DNA from: Macrotis lagotis
Taxonomy: Eukaryota > Chordata > Mammalia > Peramelemorphia > Peramelidae
DNA length: 64,000 bases
Assembly: GCF_037893015.1 (NCBI RefSeq)
Contig: NC_133660.1
Span: forward strand, 280,169,567-280,233,566
Direction of reading: 5' to 3'
Numbering within the stretch: the stretch's first letter is position 1; the number at the start of each line of letters is the position of its first letter. The translations under genes were made by a program, and so were the position numbers. The notes beneath the pieces were generated by a model. The model was given only the letters and a program-made list of their open reading frames with translations, was not told the DNA's origin and ran no database searches. Positions 23,777 through 35,240 of this stretch are shown here, piece after piece.

Positions 23777-24264
23777 CCATCTGTAGAATTCATGACACCC
23801 TTAAAGTGTAGATATTCTCTGCTCCACTTGCCCCGAGAGTCCTGAAGTTGCCTTTTCTCTCGTATCAGCTTCTGAATAAGATCTTACCATCAGCCACTGC
23901 TGCTCTGGGGAAAAGAGTACCAGACACAGTTCAAAAGGGTCTCATTGAGTTGTCCCGTCATCCATACCAACAATTAGGGGCTTTGCTGGAGCGGGCGGAC
24001 CACTAGACTGGCCTTCTCTATTAGCCATAGGATCAGAAACATGTTTAGCTCTTTTCAATCCCAAACAAAACATTTTCTGCACAGTATCATCTGCTTTCAT
24101 CCAATGACTCAAAGCCTTTCATGCTTCCCAAATTGACTGTGGACATGCTCACGCCTCGTTTACACCTTTGATTGATTCAATGGAGAAATCTGGAGCTTTT
24201 GTGTTTACATTAATTGGGGCAGGGGGTTTCTTATACTTACACATCTCCCCTTTCTTTACTCTGT

Positions 24265-24660
24265 GGTTCAGCCAAATGAGTCTTTTCTCTGTTCTTCACC
24301 CAACAACACTATATCCTCATCTCTGTACTCTCCCTGGAATGCCTCATTTTGAACTCACAGAATAATTTTCTTCCTTCCAAAAAGAGCCCAAGCACCATCT
24401 TCCCCATGAAATATTTTCTGATGCCCCCATCTTCAAGTGTCCTCCCTCCCCAACTCTGTTGTAAACATTCTGCCTTTCTACAATTTGCCATTTCAATCTA
24501 CCATTGAAATGACGAGTCCAGTCCTGTTTTGCATGTACTTCTAAGTAAACCTCATCTCCCTTGATAGAATGTAAGACTATTCTTAGGGAGAATGTATGAG
24601 TGGGTTTGAGTATCCATGGTGCCTGCCATGTAACAGGCACATAATTGATGATTAGTTAAT
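24265..24660 (+). mobile_element. L2 LINE 3' end
   Basis: 'gaaatattttctgatgcccc', 'catttgccatttcaatctac'-type central sequence, then 'tagaatgtaagactattctt', 'gcctgccatgtaacaggcac' and 'ttgatgattagttaattgat'. It continues the L2 interrupted after 22910. 23790-24265 between them holds old unclassified sequence. Confidence 0.75.
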
Positions 24661-25084
24661 TGATTCTCCGCAGTTTGATGCCCTTTGTCGATGAACATGG
24701 CAGTTATGCCTTCTCCAAGTCATAGAAATGCTAAACTTCACAGGGTCGAGACCAGAACCTTGGGGCACTCCACCAGATGCTTCCTGCCATGTTGACATGG
24801 AATTCCCGCCCTTTGGATACAGTCATTCACCCAGTTTCAAAGTCATCTGGTGGTTCTGTCACCTGGCCCACATTTCTCCCGAGCTGGAGACATTTTCAAA
24901 AAATTTACCAATGGCTTTAGCAATAACAAGGTCTACCAGCTAGACAGCTCTGCCAAAAAAAGGAAAGATGACGAATGTTGCACAATCTGTCCTTGGGGAA
25001 TCCCAGTAAGTTCTTTCTCAAGGGCCCTTCCTGTTAGTACCTTCCTTCTAAGGATAATCTTTAATTTATCCTGTCTATAGATTG

Positions 25085-25215
25085 TAGATACCCATTTATT
25101 TGCATGCTTCTCCCCCATGAGACTGGAAGCTCTCCGAGGGCAGGGTCTGTGTGTCCTTTGCATCCTCAGTGCTTGATACACGGTAGGTGTTTAAGAAATG
25201 CTTATTGGCTGATTA
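25085..25215 (+). mobile_element. L2 3' end inserted in L3/CR1
   Basis: 'gagactggaagctctccgag', 'ggcagggtctgtgtgtcctt', 'gcatcctcagtgcttgatac' and 'taggtgtttaagaaatgctt' is a good match to the L2 end. Confidence 0.8.
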
Positions 25216-25424
25216 ATCCCTACTTCTTTTCCTAGATACTGACTGACCATTTCTTTAACAATTCTGCTATAATTCCCAGTCCTGCTAGTTGGTCCCTAAT
25301 TTGTAGGTTCCATTTTCTTCCTTTATCTTTTATGGAAATTGGGAAGTTTGTCCTTCTCCAGTCCTGTGGCACCCGTGGCACCTCTCACATTCCCCATGGT
25401 TTTTCCAATTTTCTAATTCTGATG

Positions 25425-25730
25425 ATCACGTTTGGCCTTCATTCTCGAAGAAGACCATAACATCAGGGAGGTGGTGCCATGACAAGCATTTGAATTGGAT
25501 CTGAGTAAGTTACCAGTCTCAGTTTCTCCCCCAGAACCATATGGGTCCAGTTGCCCGATATGGATCAGGAAAACTGAAGATGGCTCTGGCATCAAGGCAA
25601 TCAGAATGAAGTGATTTGCCCCAGATCACACAGTAAGTGTGGAGAGACTGAGGTTAGATTTGAACCTAAGTCCTCCTGACTTCAGGCCAGGTACTCTAAC
25701 TGCCATCTAACTGCCCTATCTAATTCTATT
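25425..25730 (-). mobile_element. Long Mon1/Mar1-type SINE, antisense
   Basis: 'ggccttcattctcgaagaag' with 'accataacatcagggaggtg' is the antisense tail of the long marsupial SINE also seen in plus orientation at 47133-47458. It continues into 'gtgatttgccccagatcaca' and antisense B box 'gatttgaacctaagtcctcc'. Confidence 0.8.
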
Positions 25731-26759
25731 CTAATTTTTAATATCTACTCTTCAATGTTTATTTTAGGTCCATGAATTTGTTGATGGCCTATTTTTTAAA
25801 ACATTCGGTTCATGAGTCATTTTTCTTTCTTTTTTTTTTTTTGCTAATGTATGTTTGTAAGGTCCCTTTGACTTTTCAAAGACAGTGACTCTACCATCAC
25901 ATCTATCTGTCCTTTTAGGACCCAGGGATGTAGTCCATCTGACTCAGGAGATTTGAGCTCATTGAGAAAATGAGGAAGTTTTATTATGTCCTTATGGATC
26001 CTGGATTAGCTACTCCCATTTGCCAAATTTGCTTCTGGTCCAAAGATCCTTCCCCTCAGCAGAAAAGGCAAAGTACAAATTGAACAGCACTGCCTTTTCT
26101 TGATCACCAGTTTTCATCATCCCATCTACCCCAAACACCAGTCCATTCCTTCTTTCATCCTCATCTATTCCCCCTAAAAAGGACTTTTTTGAAGTATTGT
26201 TTTGGCTGTCTCTGGCATTTCTTATCACCCTCAGTTCAGTCTGAATTCTGGAACTCCTGTCAGTATCTAGATAAGATTTAGCCACATTCTTCTATTCTTA
26301 TTTTCTATCTTCTGCAATTTTTTAATAGTTAAATTGGACTTGCTTCTTTTCATGTTTTTAGAATTCCTTTCTTGACTTCCCCATCCCTCCTCATAATTTT
26401 CCCTTTATTATTTCAGATTACCTTTTATCTGAACCCTTGACCAATCAGTTCTCCCCCAATCCAGAGTACATCTCAGATTGTTCCTGGTTTCACACTCTAT
26501 CTCTTTCACGATTTCTAAAATAGGAATGACCACTGTTGTCAAATCTTTCCGTCTTTTCCATCCCAGGAATCACAGTCCCAGAGCAGAATTTTGTTTATTG
26601 GTTCCTTCAGCTTTGAAAGGATGAAACTATCATTAAGACAATCTTGGGTTATGACAAGGACACAGCAGATGTCCGAATAGCTAAAGCAATTAAAATCACT
26701 ACTGTATCCTGTCTTTGTGTTGTGCTTTCAGTGAGGGAGGGTGGAAGAACAGGCCAAAT

Positions 26760-27145
26760 GCTAAATTAGAAGTTAGAGTAGCTGGGTGTGTGTGGTCTTG
26801 AGCAAGTCTAGAACCCATCAACTTCCTTGCCTTATCTACGGAAGAAGGTTGTAGGAACCTGAAAGCATCTGACTGGGAGTGTCATCTTTGTTCTAGACAG
26901 ATGCATGGTGTATTGGATAGAGAACACTGGACTTGGAATCGGGAAGGCTCATCTTCATGAGTTCAAATCTCATCTCAGACATTTATAAGCTTGAGCCACC
27001 TTGGGCAAGCCCCACAATCCCTGTTTTCCTCAATTTTCTCATCTGCAAAATGAGCTAGAGAAAAACTTGGCAAACCACCCCAGTATTTTTGCTAAGAAAA
27101 GCCTAAGTGAGTCCATGAAGAGCTGGATGCGCAAATGTCAAAAAT
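26760..27145 (+). mobile_element. MIR relic followed by Mar1-type SINE
   Basis: A MIR lies at 26760-26880 ('gtgtggtcttgagcaagtct'). The Mar1 SINE starts at about 26895: 'gcatggtgtattggatagag', 'gagttcaaatctcatctcag', 'tttctcatctgcaaaatgag', 'cttggcaaaccaccccagta' and 'gagtccatgaagagctgg' match the SINE whose antisense form starts cgtgtccgactcttcgtgacc. Confidence 0.8.
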
Positions 27146-27231
27146 CTCCACTCTAAATAGACTCTCCCAATTTTGTATCCCCTCCCTATCTGGAATCTTC
27201 TTTGCTGGAAATTCTCAAATCGATATAAAAT

Positions 27232-27391
27232 TGGAGGGGGCAGCTAGGTGGTGCAGTGGATAGAGCACCAACCCTGGAGTCAAGAGGACCTGAGTTCAAA
27301 TCCAGTCTCAGACACTTAATAATTACCGAGCAGTGTGATCTTGGCAATTCACTTAGTTCTATTGCCTTAGAAAATCAAAAATAAATAAATA
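27232..27391 (+). mobile_element. CORE-SINE (Mar1/WSINE1 group) with TSD
   Basis: 'ggcagctaggtggtgcagtg', 'tagagcaccaaccctggagt', box B 'gagttcaaatcc' and 'cttaataattaccgagcagt'. The duplication GATATAAAA occurs at 27222-27230 and 27392-27400. Confidence 0.93.
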
Positions 27392-27400
27392 GATATAAAA

Positions 27401-27830
27401 CTAGCATCTACCTGTCTGTCCCAGCAGAGTGAGAAACCAATGGACATACCTAAATGAGAATCCACCCATCCCTAAACAACCCTGGCCGTTTTTCATCCGT
27501 TTTTCAGAACTGCCCTAGGTGGGATCAGCCAGGTGTGCCCAAACCCAGAAGTCTAGGAAAAATGGAAAATCCTGGCATTGCCTGGTTGCTAAGTCTGGAG
27601 GAAATATAGATCACCCCCCGCCCCATGAAACCCTATTTGCTAGTGAATCTTGTGGTTTTTTGAGAGGAAAGAGTAGGTCATGGGTCAACTTTTCCCAATA
27701 TGGAAATCCAATTGATGGGCACACTTCAGTTCATCTAATGCAGCTCTCTGGAGGAGATGCCAAGTCCTCCAAGCAGGGGGAGGTTATAATTGAAGACAAG
27801 GATGTATAGGGCCTCTTACAGAACTTTGGG
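27401..27830. other. Unique sequence, nothing recognised
   Basis: One 96-residue ORF (27519-27809) has no resemblance to a known family and no supporting context. No repeats are recognised. Confidence 0.5.
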
Positions 27831-27831
27831 T

Positions 27832-28062
27832 GCTGTTTTTTAGTCATTTTTCAGTCGTGCCTGGCTCTTCATAATCCCCTTTGGGTTTTCTTGGCAAAGA
27901 CACTGAAGCAATTTGCCATTTCCTTCTCCAGCTCAATTTTACATATTGGGAAACTGAGGCAAATGAAATTAAGAGACTTGTCCAGGGTCACAAGCCAGAT
28001 TTGAACTCAGGAAGATGAGTCTCCCTGACTCTAGGCCCAGCACTCAATCCATTGTATCAAAT
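27832..28062 (-). mobile_element. Mar1 SINE, antisense, near full length
   Basis: 'cagtcgtgcctggctcttca', 'ttgggttttcttggcaaaga', 'tttgccatttccttctccag', 'gggaaactgaggcaaatg', 'gacttgtccagggtcacaag' and 'gatttgaactcaggaagatg' is the full antisense Mar1 order. Confidence 0.9.
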
Positions 28063-29030
28063 TAGAAACTTGAAAGTATTATAAACACACAAATAAAATA
28101 ATTTATCTTATTGCATCTGGAGGCAGAATGGTGGGTTGAATCCCAGGCTAGCCTTGGTTCAGATATTACTTCTGGCCTCTCTTGGCTATGAGCCCTTGAG
28201 GCTCAGACAATTCTAGAGAATCATTCTACTTATTCATAGATGGATCTCTATCTTCTTTGATGGAGGAAGTTCCCATATCAGAAGTTCCCCATGGGGTGGA
28301 AGCTACAGGAAATCATGTAGGGTTATTCTATAGCCAGACCCCCTGCCCAGATGATCATTGAGAAATAGTCCCATACATTGAGTCTGAATGCAGCAGTGAG
28401 ACTGTATCTCATCTAATCTTTGTACCCTTGGACCTGGCAAAGAATGACTCAATGGTTTCTAAGGCACCTACCACCTTCACTGTTCTGTCTGTAGATGTAG
28501 GAAAACCAGGAAATGATGAGGATATGGATAGGTGAAATGAAACCTTGGGGTTGATCTCCATCCTCCATTCTCCATCCTCACCAGTCTTGGGGTTGGTGGT
28601 GACCAACTGGGTTAAGTGAATAAATGAATGGACTCTCCTAGATGGTGGTGATTCTTCTCTTCCTGGAGGTCATCAAGATGACCCCTTGTTCTGGATAGTG
28701 TATAAATAAGATGCATGGTTTCCAGTAATGATGAAACCTCTTGATCCTCAGAGCTTTATTGTACACCCCAGAGACAGAGAGATAGAGTTGGACAGAAAGT
28801 GCTCCAAGAGTCTGGAGATGGCCCCAGAAGGTCCTTCCAAGATTCACAAATTATCACACTGGCCATGAATATTTCCAAAATGATTGACACTCCAAGTTAA
28901 ATGATGAAACAAAACTAGTTTCATAATGCCTTTATTCAGCTTCTTTTTTTCTTTTAATTTTTGTCCAAGATCACTCATTCCAGGAAGTTTTTAGTTCTCC
29001 ACACCCTCAATGTTCAGCAGATTTCTGCAG
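28063..29030. other. Unique DNA with weak MIR traces
   Basis: A possible MIR trace lies near 28120-28215 ('tggttcagatattacttctg'). Otherwise no repeat or gene is recognised. Confidence 0.4.
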
Positions 29031-29235
29031 ACTTGACTCCATTGATTCATACATTCATATATTCATTCACTCATTCTTTCAAGGAACTGAGCACCTGCTA
29101 TGTCCCCATTATTGGGCTGGGAACTGGAAGGATAGAGTCCAAAAGGAAACATTTCACTCCTTCAAAGAGTTTACATCTTATTGGGAAGAGATAATATTTA
29201 TCCTGATAAATTGATTCAAAATGTATAGATTCCAT
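29030..29235. repeat. Old dispersed repeat with ATTCATTC run
   Basis: 'ttcattcactcattctttca', 'gagcacctgctatgtcccca', 'gggctgggaactggaaggat' and 'agagtttacatcttattggg' match the common ancient motif order ending in tttacattct(a)gtggg. Confidence 0.55.
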
Positions 29236-29661
29236 ACAAAGTCATTTTCCTAAAGCAAAAGTCTGACCTCAACACCCCATCCTCAAAGTTAAATTCCAAA
29301 GACTTTTGCTTGTCTCCTCTGAGATCAAATAAATGCCCCCCCGCCTTGGCATCTAAAGCTCCTCCTACCCCTCCTCTAGTTTTCTGATACACTGCTCCCC
29401 TCCTATGTACACCAAGGTCAGGACCTGTCTTACTCCCTGCCCCTCACCCATGACCCCACATCTCTCATCTCCATGTTCTTACAACTGCTGGTCCTCAGAC
29501 CTGGACTGCACTCACTCCTCTTGGAATGCTTGATAAAGAGCAAACATCACATAATTCAGGAGGCCTTTCCTGGTCCCCTTTGGTGTTTAGTGCCTCCCCA
29601 TTCAAGGTGACCTTACATCTGTTTTGAATGTGTCTTGCAAATACATATCCAATACAGGTGG

Positions 29662-29790
29662 TTAAGGGGTGCAATGGATAGAGCACCAGCCCTGGGGTCA
29701 GGAGGACCTGAGTTCAAATTCAGCCTCAGACATGTAATAATTACCTAGCTGTGTGACCTTGGGCAAGTCAGTTAATGCCCCCCAAATCAA
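29662..29790 (+). mobile_element. CORE-SINE (Mar1/WSINE1 group) in L2
   Basis: 'gggtgcaatggatagagcac', 'cagccctggggtcaggagga', box B 'gagttcaaatt', 'gtaataattacctagctgtg' and 'accttgggcaagtcagttaa'. The 5' end is slightly degraded. AT-rich tail sequence follows. Confidence 0.92.
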
Positions 29791-29869
29791 TAGTATTAAA
29801 TATACATATATAAATATTTCCCATTTTATCCAGTCATACATATAAACATCCATATATGCATATATATGC

Positions 29870-29915
<46 letters not shown>

Positions 29916-29920
29916 TTATT
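29870..29920 (+). repeat. (AT)n microsatellite
   Basis: About 18 uninterrupted AT units, downstream of the SINE tail in an AT-rich stretch from 29790. It causes an ORF of Ile-Tyr repeats. Confidence 0.95.
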
Positions 29921-30404
29921 TTCTTCTCTGATAGAAAATCAGCTTGTTGAGGGCCAGGACCATGTCATCTTTGTCTTTGCATCCTCGGTTTTGCACTCCA
30001 TAAGAATCGAAGATATGTTTGCAGAAATGAATTGTTGGTGCTATGAGGACAGGAACATTCTTTTGCCTTTGGGGGGATCATGGGAGATCTCCTGTGCCCA
30101 AGCCCAAAGGAAACACTTCTAAATATACATTGACTGACTTGAATTGAATGATGATGCCATTATCCTTCCAGACAAAGGAGAAGCACCTTGATCCCCTGAA
30201 ATGGTATGGTTAACCACAGGGAACAGAGTAACCTTGGATAGGCCCTCCCTGTGCCCCCAGAGGATGGCTGGGGCAAGATATGACTGCCTAGACTTACCTG
30301 TGCACATCCCTGGCTCTTCTCTGACCCTGGAAATTGGCCTCCAACTCTGGACCATCATGTAGAGTAAAATGGGCTCAGAGGGTGAGGGTTCAGGTTGAAA
30401 GGTG

Positions 30405-30560
30405 CTAGCAGGGGGTCTTCACCCCATTTGTCTCAGTTTTCCCATTTGAAAAATTGAACTAGAGAAGGAAATGGCAAACCACTCCAGTGTCTTTGCCAAG
30501 CAAATCCCTAAGGAGGTCCTGAAGAGTTAGACATGACTAAAAAAAGTTGAACAATAAAGA
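30405..30560 (+). mobile_element. 5'-truncated Mar1 SINE
   Basis: 'ctcagttttcccatttgaaa', 'gaaggaaatggcaaaccact', 'ccagtgtctttgccaagcaa' and 'gaagagttagacatgactaa' are the 3' half of the Mar1 SINE in sense orientation. Confidence 0.85.
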
Positions 30561-30659
30561 GGGTTGTGCTGAAAGTCAAAAAAGTAGTTTGACTTCTGGC
30601 TCAGTAAATCATCTAATATAGGCCTCAATTTCCAGAATAGAAAAGAAAACATGGACAAA

Positions 30660-30850
30660 TCATCATGGCATAGTAGAGTCAGGAGCTGGTGCTGACCTCG
30701 AAGTTAAGTTAGGAAGATCATTTCACCTCCGCTTGCCTCAGCTTTCTCATTTGTAATAACAGCTCCCACCTCACAAATTCATGGAACCTCAGTGGGATCA
30801 CATATATCAAGAATTTGGCAATCCTTAAACTGTTTTTAAAGTGTTGTCTA
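30660..30850 (+). repeat. MIR copy
   Basis: 'ggcatagtagagtcaggagc', then 'ttgcctcagctttctcattt', 'gtaataacagctcccacctc' and a 3' tail with 'gcaatccttaaactg' follow the MIR order. Confidence 0.6.
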
Positions 30851-32690
30851 CAAATCCCTGTACTGACATTCTGTGACTCATGAGAGACAAAAAGGGCTCC
30901 ATTGTCTGGGTGAGCTTCCCCCATTGAGCTAGGGAGCTCTCAGGTCCCTTCCTAATCCCAACGGTTGAAAGTGAAGTTAATCATCAGGAAAGGCGGAAGT
31001 AGGTAATAGGTGTGTTGGGGTGGGATTTGGAGTTCTTTATCATCTTGTTGCTTCTTGTAGAGAAAGGCTGTCTTGGAACCTCAGGAAATGATAAACTGAG
31101 CGCAAGGGGGCCATTGCACCTCCTGCCATGAATCAATTCCCATGAAGGATAAAGAATTATCAGTATTTTCCTTGTTCCTGCCCTGGGTGAGGGGCTGTTG
31201 GCTGAGCCAGACTGGCGAAGGAATGAAGCCCTCTCTGTTCAATGAAGACATTGGCCTGAATGCCTCAGGGGTTCCTCCCAGTTCATCTGAAAATGATAAC
31301 CAAGCCCAGGGATCTTGATAAACATGCCGAAGGATCACGAGTGATCTTGGAGCCCAGGTCAAGCAAGAGTGAAGAAAATACTCAAAATGGAGTAGCAGGA
31401 AACCACCCCATTTAGGGGACACAGAGATCCTAGGGTACTAGAGGGAGGCTGCTGCCTTGGGAGGAAGAAATAGAGCAGAAAGAATTGGAAGTTCACCCTG
31501 GGGTGTCTTTGCTAACTTCTAAATAGTTAGTCTTGCTAGATAAATGTTAAGTTTTATTTATTGTTTTTACACAGATGAAGAACTGAAAGTGATCCAAGTG
31601 TCCTGCCAATTAAGTCAAAGGCCTCAGTCCCCACCCGTCTCCCTGCCAGCCCTGCTGCACACCCCCACCACTTAGGTCACTGGTATGGTACTCTGGCCAA
31701 AGGGGAAAAGCCAGCAGAGAAACTGAGGCATGTCAACATGAAATGAGCCTCCATGTCCCTCTTTCTGTGCCCCAACTGTATAGGCTTCTACCCAACTCTG
31801 GTGACCATTCAGAAAGTCCACTGTAGGAGCACATCACCAAATCCCCCCCTCCCCTCCAGGGGATGCACTTAGGCAATAGGGTCAAGGTATCAGGGCTGCA
31901 TTTACCTTAATGGTCCCTAAATGATAATGATGTCCAGGTGTTCTTCAGCATGAAATTAAATCAAATCAACAAGTGGGGAAGTGCTCTATGTGGGGACTGG
32001 GAATCCAAAGAGGAAAGTGACCCTGCCATCAATGAATGGATGACTGAAGGAGGCATTTATTGAATGCTTACTGCACACACATAACAAGGGTAGTCTCTAT
32101 TCATCCTGTCCCTGCATCCGTCTATATTCATTGTCCATCAGGATCCCACTCCCATTAGACTATTCCTATTAGAACCTTGAATTCTGGAGGGAAAGGATCT
32201 GAACTTCTAGCCCCAGTTCCTGAGCCATAGGACTAGAAGCTCATTCATCCATCCCTGGCCCCTTCTTTGAAGTTCTCCAGGTTCAGTAGGATCAGTCAGA
32301 GCCTATACCCATGATGGTACAGAGCTTCATTCTGCCACTGAGGTGGGGGGGATGGGAGAGGAATGGGAGACACGGGTGGAAGGTCTTAAGTTTGCACCTG
32401 ATCCATTTGAGCAGAAACTCTCTGCATGATCAGAAATGTCTCTGGTATCAGAACTACAGAGTCTGAAATGGTGCCTTTCCCCAAGGCCTCCCTTGCTCTC
32501 CAATTCTGTGGCTGGGCAGCACTTGAGAAATAGTCAATGGATGGACGGACGGATGGATGGATAGATGTACAGACAGATGGCCGGCTGACTAGAGCTGACC
32601 TCAAGGGTTAGATCTGGGCCCCAGACAACCTCGGCTCCTCTTCCCAAGCCATTATAACTCTGTTTTCAGTGGTTCAGTCATGCATTCATT
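30851..32690. other. Unique DNA, no gene seen
   Basis: Contains an L2-like trace near 32050-32200, a short GATG/GACG tetranucleotide run at 32539-32570, and small ORFs without family resemblance. Confidence 0.45.
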
Positions 32691-33260
32691 TCTTTAAACT
32701 CTTTTTTCCTCTCTACCTCTCCTGGGGTTAATGAGTTCCATAGGTTCACTGCCCCCTGTGTGAAATAGGACTTCCTTTTCTCAGGCTTCTGGAGGTGGTC
32801 TCTGCTCTGGAATTTCAGGATTGAGTTACAAAAGGCCCTGTGATCAACTTACCCATCCTGCTCTAAACATAGAAGGGATTAGGCTTGATCCGCCGGAGGG
32901 CAGATCGAGGGCCACTGGGTGGAAATTATAGATTTCAGTTCAGTGTCTGCAGAAACTTCCTAATTCAATTCAACAGGCATTAATTCCTAACCACTGGCCT
33001 GACTTTAATAATGCTGTGGCAGGGTTGTCTCATGAGGTAGTGAGTTCTTTGTCTCAGGAGGTATTCAAGCTGAGGCTGGATGATGTAAGCAATACTGTCA
33101 AAGGACATTAGGTAGGAAATTGGACTAGATGTCTCTGAGGTCCTACCTCTCCAGTTCTAAGGTTCCCATTAGAATGGAAGCCCCTTAGGGGTAGAGTCCC
33201 CAATTATTTGTATCACTAGAACCTAACACATAAACTCTCCATGAAAGTGTATTGCCGGAC
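32690..33260 (+). mobile_element. L3/CR1 3' region followed by L2 3' end
   Basis: 'catgaggtagtgagttcttt', 'gaggtattcaagctgaggct', 'ggatgatgtaagcaatactg' and 'ggactagatgtctctgaggt' with 'cctacctctccagttctaag' is the L3/CR1 3' order. Next, 33178-33260 ('tagaatggaagccccttagg') is an L2 end. 33261-34050 is without recognisable features. Confidence 0.75.
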
Positions 33261-34049
33261 CATCCCAGCAAGAGGACAAAGAAAAACAAGTTTAGATGCA
33301 GGCATTTGACAATTCCTTTAATTATTTAAAGATAAAAATCTGAATAAACTTGGAAGAATTCTGCAGTTGCAAAGAGTTTTTCCCTGGAGATGACTCCTTC
33401 CCCATCCTCTCTGAAGAAGCCACTAGACCACCTCTTTTACCCTGATTTCCAACTTATCAGCCTCTAGGATAATCAAAAGCCTCTCGGATAGGCAGGACCC
33501 AAGAAATTTCCCCAGAAGGTATCTCTGAATTAATTCTTTTTTACAAAACAGTTGGGAAGTTTCCATGCTGTGCCTCATTTTCTCACCTCCATTTCCTCTT
33601 TACCTGTCAGCTCTCCTTTCTGGGGTAGCAAGAGGTAAAGATGAGCCTTCCTCTACATCAGAGGGTCATCCCATTTTGGGGTCGATATGATGAAGTCTAG
33701 GGACCCCTTGCTCAGAATTATGTTTATAAATATATTCCAATAAAACATGTAGGATTAAAAAGAAAGCTCACTATACAAAAGCACAGTTACTAAGACATTG
33801 TGGTTGCTTTTAAGTTCATGGACCCCAGGATAAGAACCCCTTCACCTATCATTGGGCAAGAGGTGATGAGCCCCTCGACCAGGAAGGCCTAGAGAACTGA
33901 GGAAATATATACAAGATATTGTGATGGAGAAACAAGATTGAATATGTAAGGGTGAAAGAGAGATGTTGAGGATGGCAATGAGGTCATCAACCTGGTCTGC
34001 AAGACTTTAAATAGGGAAATGGGGTCCTCACTTTCTAAAAAAGGAGAAA

Positions 34050-34500
34050 ATAAAGACCTATTTAGTGTACAGACAAGTCAACTGGACTTTGATTCTGGGA
34101 GAATTTCTAAAACGTGTTATTAGAAAGATGGTCCATGAACTTTTAGAAAAGAAGCAGTGATCACCAAAAGTTAACATGGCCGCCCCAAGAGAGCCTTGGA
34201 TCAAAGGCATCTGATTTCCTTTTTTTCACAGGGCTTCTCACCTGGGAATGCCTAGAGTGAGCACAGTAGATTTGACTTTAAGCTAAACTTTGGCCAATTT
34301 TTCATACAACCCTTGCGGACAGGATGGAGACCATGAAGCCCACTGGGAAAGTATGCTGCTCAGCGGAGTCCTTTTCATGCAGGTGGAACTGGTTGAACAG
34401 CCAGACCTAGTCAGTGATGACTAATCAATTAAAGGGAGGTCCATGGGACCTGTCCTAGCCCACTGCAGAGCTAGAGTGTTATCTATGGTCAATCAACAAA
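34050..34500 (+). mobile_element. L3/CR1 reverse-transcriptase region, decayed
   Basis: 'agatttgactttaagctaaa' is followed by 'cttgcggacaggatggagac', 'ggtggaactggttgaacagc' and 'ccatgggacctgtcctagcc'. This matches the CR1/L3 RT order (LDF-K-F, DKME, NWLNGR, GPVL) with stops and frameshifts. It is an old plus-strand fragment. Confidence 0.65.
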
Positions 34501-34740
34501 TCTTCATTAAATGCTGGGCAGGCCTTATAATGCCTCCTGGGATTGCAAAGCTAAAATCTGATACAGTCCCTACCCTCAAGGAGATTCCCAGACAAATCAG
34601 TCAGCTCACATTTATTAATCACTTACTGGCAGATCCACAAATATTCATTGACCAGACCTTTGCAGCTTCCTGCAAAGATAAAATCTGAAACAGTCCTACC
34701 CTCAAGGTAGGGCAAATAGTCAGATAAATCAGTCAACAAG
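34490..34740 (+). repeat. Two adjacent copies of an old dispersed repeat
   Basis: 'aaaatctgatacagtccct' to 'acaaatcagtca' (34545-34603) recurs as 'aaaatctgaaacagtcct' to 'ataaatcagtca' (34672-34735), offset about 130 bases. It is either a local duplication or two insertions of the same ancient repeat. Confidence 0.7.
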
Positions 34741-34821
34741 TCAAATTACTTCCATTCACACTATACATAAAGATGGCGACCTAAATCTATAGGTGGAAGC
34801 TCTCTCTAAAGATGATAACCA

Positions 34822-35052
34822 GGGCAGCTAGGTGGTACAGTGGGTAGAGCACCGGCCCTGGAGTCAGGAGTACCTGAGTTCAAATCAGGCCTCAGACACT
34901 TAATAATTACCTAGCTGTGTGGCCTTGGGCAAGCCACTTAACCCCATTTGCCTTGCAAAATAACCCCTAAAAAAATAAAAATAAAATAATTGCCTAGCTG
35001 TGTGACCTTAGGCAAGTCACTTAACCCCACTGCCTTAAATAAAAAAAATGAA
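34822..35052 (+). mobile_element. Partial-dimer CORE-SINE: full copy plus second 3' half, one TSD
   Basis: A full WSINE1-type SINE (34822 to about 34960, then an A-rich linker) is followed from about 34987 by a second 3' half: 'aattgcctagctgtgtgacc' to 'cttaaccccactgcctt'. The second half has the 'gtgacc' variant, so it is a different subfamily. One target-site duplication flanks everything: CTAAAGATGATAACCA (34806-34821) and CTAAAGATGACAACCA (35053-35068). Confidence 0.9.
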
Positions 35053-35154
35053 CTAAAGATGACAACCACCTAGAGATTTACAGTAAATATCAAAGAATAA
35101 AACTTCATATCTAACCTGTATTCTGGCATTTTGTTTTAATCCATGATTTTTAAG

Positions 35155-35240
35155 GTTTTCAGCCTCTTGCATCCTCAGAGCCTAAACCCAGATCCTGGCC
35201 CATAGTAGGTGCCCAATGTATGTTGGTTGATTTGCTGATT
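35155..35240 (+). repeat. L2 3' end
   Basis: 'gcatcctcagagcctaaacc', 'cctggcccatagtaggtgcc' and 'caatgtatgttggttgattt' match the L2 end. 35241-35930 is mostly unique, with an antisense MIR trace at 35430-35520. Confidence 0.75.

Larger units (their letters stand above)
24665..26660 (-). mobile_element. Decayed L3/CR1-type LINE, antisense
   Basis: Antisense landmarks include 'ccttggggcactccaccaga', 'cagtcattcacccagtttca', 'ggcccacatttctcccgagc' (RT region), 'cttctccagtcctgtggcac' and 'gaacagcactgccttttctt' followed by 'tctaccccaaacaccagtcc'. This order matches L3/CR1 ORF2 read backwards. No frame is intact. An L2 end and a SINE are inserted. Confidence 0.65.
29236..30010 (+). mobile_element. 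L2 LINE split by SINE and AT repeat
   Basis: The L2 body runs from 'gtcattttcctaaagcaaaa' to about 29655, with 'cctcttggaatgcttgataa' and 'aggcctttcctggtcccctt'. It resumes after the SINE at 29930 with 'agaaaatcagcttgttgagg' and 'gccaggaccatgtcatcttt'. Confidence 0.75.

Noticed and set aside
33030-33060. let-7-like string 'tgaggtagtgagtt'
   Set aside because: Differs from the let-7 mature sequence after the seed, no hairpin partner seen, and the string is part of an L3/CR1 3' end.
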